A stretch of DNA of 9,331 bases from an uncultured Lachnospiraceae bacterium (lineage in GTDB: Bacteria; Bacillota; Clostridia; Lachnospirales; Lachnospiraceae): assembly GCA_947177105.1 (NCBI GenBank), contig CAMWTF010000069.1, positions 1 to 9,331 on the forward strand, in the 5' to 3' direction. Positions 7,106 to 9,331 of this stretch are shown here, in pieces. The first letter of the stretch is position 1. Each line of letters begins with the position of its first letter. Below the pieces are notes generated by a model that worked only from the letters and a program-made list of their open reading frames with translations, did no database searches and was not told where the DNA came from. Position numbers and translations under genes: made by a program.

Positions 7106-7133
7106 AGTATACCATCCCTTTTTCAAAAAGCAA
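7106..7133 (-). promoter_or_regulatory. Putative promoter of the unknown gene and tetR
   Basis: An extended -10, TGGTATACT (7114-7106), lies 16 bases after a weak -35, TTGCTT (7133-7128). A second TATAAT follows at 7097-7092 without a good -35. The promoter comes just after the terminator of the ABC operon, as expected for a new transcription unit. Confidence 0.45.
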
Positions 7134-7137
7134 AGGG
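7116..7137 (-). repeat. Inverted repeat overlapping the putative -35
   Basis: CCCTTT (7137-7132) and AAAGGG (7121-7116) are exact inverted arms. Inside them CTTTTTGAAAAAG is itself symmetric. The site covers the -35 of the promoter at 7106-7133, a common place for a repressor, but AT-rich symmetry can arise by chance. Confidence 0.35.
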
Positions 7138-7145
7138 TTTTCTGT

Positions 7146-7200
7146 AAAAAAAGAGAGAAATAAAAAGAGAGAAAAGAGTCCCCCGGAGTTGCTCCGGGGG
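7146..7200 (-). terminator. Rho-independent terminator of the ABC transporter operon
   Basis: CCCCCGGAG and CTCCGGGGG (7200-7192 and 7188-7180) form a perfect nine-pair stem with a CAA loop, beginning 11 bases after the transporter stop. A long T-rich tract follows, ACTCTTTTCTCTC then TTTTT and a final run of seven T ending at 7146. Confidence 0.9.
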
Positions 7201-7211
7201 TAAACACTGTT

Positions 7212-7832
7212 CTAAGCCTGCAAGCCTGTATACAGCTGGTAATACTTTCCCTTTTCCATCAACAGCTGGTCATGGGTTCCGCGCTCAATGATACGGCCCT
7301 GCTCCAGCACCATGATGCAGTCGGAATTACGCACTGTGGACAGTCTGTGGGCAATCACAAAGGTGGTTCTGCCCTTCATCAGTTTATCCATACCATCCTG
7401 CACAATGCGCTCAGTACGGGTGTCGATGGAACTTGTGGCCTCATCCAGAATCAGCACCGGCGGATCGGCGATGGCCGCTCTGGCGATGGCCAGCAGCTGG
7501 CGCTGCCCCTGGCTTAAATTGGCGCCGTCCCCGTGCAGCATGGTATTGTACCCCTCGGGGAGACGGCGGATAAAGCCGTCCGCATTGGCCAGCTTTGCCG
7601 CCTGGATCACTTCCTCATCAGTTGCGTCCAGCTTGCCATAGCGGATATTCTCCATGACCGTGCCGGTGAACAGATGCGTGTCCTGCAGCACAATCCCCAG
7701 AGAGCGGCGCAGATGGTTTAGCTTGATCTTGTTGATATTGATGCCGTCATAACGGATCTTGCCGTCCTGGATACTATAGAAACGGTTGATCAGGTTGGTG
7801 ATGGTAGTCTTACCCGCGCCGGTGGAGCCCAC
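7212..7832 (-). CDS. 3' part of frameshifted ABC exporter: ATP-binding domain
   Basis: This frame carries almost the whole nucleotide-binding domain of the transporter whose first part lies at 9166-7790. It opens at the Walker A motif GSTGAGKT and continues with the Q-loop region VLQDTHLF, the signature LSQGQ, Walker B with catalytic glutamate VLILDEATSSID, and the H-loop VIAHRLST. The ATPase residues are all present, so this half supplied a competent site. The GTG at 7832 is the valine of the original FVGSTG stretch, not a natural start, and there is no ribosome binding site before it. Separate expression is unlikely. Adding one base near 7850 joins it to the upstream frame as a protein of 651 residues. 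It ends with TAG at 7212, just before the terminator. Confidence 0.85.
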   Translation of the reverse strand: MGSTGAGKTTITNLINRFYSIQDGKIRYDGININKIKLNHLRRSLGIVLQDTHLFTGTVMENIRYGKLDATDEEVIQAAKLANADGFIRRLPEGYNTMLHGDGANLSQGQRQLLAIARAAIADPPVLILDEATSSIDTRTERIVQDGMDKLMKGRTTFVIAHRLSTVRNSDCIMVLEQGRIIERGTHDQLLMEKGKYYQLYTGLQA

Positions 7833-9166
7833 AAAGGCAATCTTCTGTCCGGCTGGGCAAAGAGTTCGATGTCGTGCAGAATCATCTTTTCGTCAGTGTA
7901 CCCGAAGTCCACATGGTCAAACACCACATCTCCTTTCAGTTCCGTGTAGGTCACGGTATCGCTGTCCTTGTGGTAGTGCTTCCATGCCCACAGCCCGGTG
8001 CGCTCCTTGGACTCCACAATCTCCTGCCGCTCATTTCTCTCCGCGTTGACCAGTTCCACATAGCCCTCATCCACTTCCGGCGTCTCATCCATGAGCCTGA
8101 AAATCCGCTCTGCGCCGGCCAGAGCCATGATGATGCTGTTGAACTGCATCGTAATCTGGTTGATGGGCATGCTGAAAGACTTATTCAAGGTCAGGAAAGC
8201 CGCCAAATCACCCAGAGACAGACCTGAAATCCCGGTGATAGCCAGCATACCGCCGGCCACCGCGCACACCACATAACTCAGGTTACCCAGCTGGGCATTA
8301 ATGGGGCCCATGATATTGCCGAATTTATTGGCTCGATAGGCGCTGTCACAGAGTCTGTCATTCAGTTCATTGAACTGCTTCAGGCTCTCCTGTTCATGGC
8401 AGAACACTTTCACCACCTTCTGGCCTGTCATGGTCTCCTCGATACAGCCGTTCAGCTGTCCCAGATCCCGCTGCTGGGACAGGAAAAACCGGCTGGACAG
8501 GGAGCCCACTTTCTTGGACGCCAAAATCATCACTGCCACCATAATCAATGTCACCAAAGTCAGCGGTATATCCAGCACCATCATAGAAATCAAAGTGGAT
8601 ACCACACTGATGGCGCTGTTGAGAAGCTGGGGAATACTCTGGCTGATCATCTGCCTCATCGTATCGATATCGTTGGTATAGATGGACATGATATCGCCGT
8701 GGGCATGAGTGTCAAAATACCGGATGGGCAATTCCTCCATCTTTTCAAATAAATCATCCCTCAGATTCTTCATAGTGCCCTGGGTCACATAGATCATGAG
8801 CCGGGACTGCGTGAAGGATGCCAGCACACCCAGCCCATAGAAACAGGCCACCCTGCCGATAGCGCCGGCCAGTGGGCCGAAATCCGGATTCTGCTGTCCC
8901 AGCAGGGGCACGATATAGTCGTCAATCAGCGTCCGCATAAACAGCGTTCCCTGCAGAGACGCCAGCACTGTGGTCACGATACAGACCACCACCACGATCC
9001 AGTGGATGGCATAATCCTTAAAGGTATAGCCCAGCACCCGCTTCAACAGCTTGCCGGGATTCTCAATCTTGGGTCTGGGCCCTCTGACTCCTCCGGGACC
9101 ATGGGGACCTCTTGGGCCTCCTGCGCTCGATGCCTGATTTGCCTGGGGTACTCTTTCCTCTGCCAT
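7790..9166 (-). CDS. 5' part of frameshifted ABC exporter: membrane domain
   Basis: It encodes the transmembrane half of an ABC exporter of the multidrug/lipid type found in pairs in Firmicutes. After a Gly/Pro-rich N-terminus (16-32) come membrane segments near 53-72, 100-118, 182-200, 201-218, 292-311 and 318-350, the coupling stretch QGTMKNLRDDLFEKMEELPIR, and the start of the ATP-binding domain (VVFDHVDFGYTDEKMILHDIELFAQP). A 40-residue linker insert at about 370-410 is seen in related clostridial exporters. After Pro439 the frame turns to DRRLPLWAPP, where GQKIAFVG is expected, and stops at 7790. One base is missing in the minus-strand CCGGACAG (expected CCGGGACAG) at about 7849-7852. 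The ATG at 9166 has GGAGGG eight bases upstream and follows the previous ABC gene by two bases. As read, the product would lack nearly all of the ATPase domain. Confidence 0.88.
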   Translation of the reverse strand: MAEERVPQANQASSAGGPRGPHGPGGVRGPRPKIENPGKLLKRVLGYTFKDYAIHWIVVVVCIVTTVLASLQGTLFMRTLIDDYIVPLLGQQNPDFGPLAGAIGRVACFYGLGVLASFTQSRLMIYVTQGTMKNLRDDLFEKMEELPIRYFDTHAHGDIMSIYTNDIDTMRQMISQSIPQLLNSAISVVSTLISMMVLDIPLTLVTLIMVAVMILASKKVGSLSSRFFLSQQRDLGQLNGCIEETMTGQKVVKVFCHEQESLKQFNELNDRLCDSAYRANKFGNIMGPINAQLGNLSYVVCAVAGGMLAITGISGLSLGDLAAFLTLNKSFSMPINQITMQFNSIIMALAGAERIFRLMDETPEVDEGYVELVNAERNERQEIVESKERTGLWAWKHYHKDSDTVTYTELKGDVVFDHVDFGYTDEKMILHDIELFAQPDRRLPLWAPPARVRLPSPT

Positions 9167-9168
9167 AA

Positions 9169-9331
9169 TTACAGCCCTCCCTTCACAACGGAGTTTTCCT
9201 CTGCGTTTTCGTCAAAATCGCCGCTGCCATGGGTCTGGGATTCATATACATCCCTGTAGATCTCATTGCCGGCCAGCAGCTCCTCATGGGTTCCAAAGCC
9301 GTCTATCTCCCCCTCATGCATGACTATGATC
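9169..9331 (-). CDS. C-terminus of partner ABC transporter subunit (partial)
   Basis: Only the last 53 residues are in the window. They read IIVMHEGEIDGFGTHEELL and NEIYRDVYESQ, the typical end of an ABC exporter ATP-binding domain (after the H-loop), then an acidic tail ending VVKGGL. The stop TAA (9171-9169) is two bases before the ATG of the next gene, and its final codons contain that gene's GGAGGG site, so translation is probably coupled. The pair would form a heterodimeric exporter in the cell membrane. Confidence 0.88.
   Translation of the reverse strand, partial: IIVMHEGEIDGFGTHEELLAGNEIYRDVYESQTHGSGDFDENAEENSVVKGGL

Noticed and set aside
7845..7856. Programmed ribosomal frameshifting in the ABC gene.
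   Set aside because: There is no slippery heptamer at CCGGACAG and no reason for such control in this family; a single-base loss is simpler.
7272..8752. Several plus-strand open frames opposite the ABC transporter.
   Set aside because: All overlap clear ABC transporter motifs on the other strand and look like antisense shadows.

Overview
The window looks like a piece of chromosome from a gut-type Clostridia, most likely Lachnospiraceae. This is inferred from the single-chain clostridial form of PurL, the style of the paired ABC exporter genes, strong GGAGG ribosome binding sites and moderately high GC. No rRNA, tRNA, CRISPR array, insertion sequence or phage gene is visible. Every convincing gene lies on the minus strand, so transcription runs from high to low coordinates.

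In the direction of transcription: (1) 9331-7212 carries the tail of one ABC half-transporter and, 2 bases later, a second half-transporter, together a heterodimeric exporter of the multidrug type. The second gene is broken by a one-base deletion near 7850, just before its Walker A motif. A strong intrinsic terminator (7200-7146) closes this operon. (2) 7145-6970 is a 5' leader with a putative extended -10 promoter, two hairpins and a 27-bp element ending in the ribosome binding site of the next gene. (3) 6969-5865 holds an unrecognised 159-residue gene with a TTG start, then a TetR-family regulator. (4) 5864-5771 has a GC-rich hairpin followed by a second copy of the 27-bp element, again ending in a ribosome binding site. 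(5) 5770-3775 encodes two proteins of the succinylglutamate desuccinylase/aspartoacylase family. The first keeps the full zinc and catalytic set. The second is the same length but has lost both zinc histidines and the catalytic glutamate. Between them are two copies of a 14-bp repeat around a small hairpin. (6) 3647-1 is purL, phosphoribosylformylglycinamidine synthase of de novo purine synthesis, running off the window at its C-terminus.

The part with the best claim to being new is the block 7133-3775: an unknown gene, a TetR regulator, and an intact deacylase paired with an apparent pseudoenzyme, tied together by the 27-bp leader element found before both transcription-unit starts. That these form one regulatory module is inference. 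The purL gene and the ABC operon look like ordinary neighbours.
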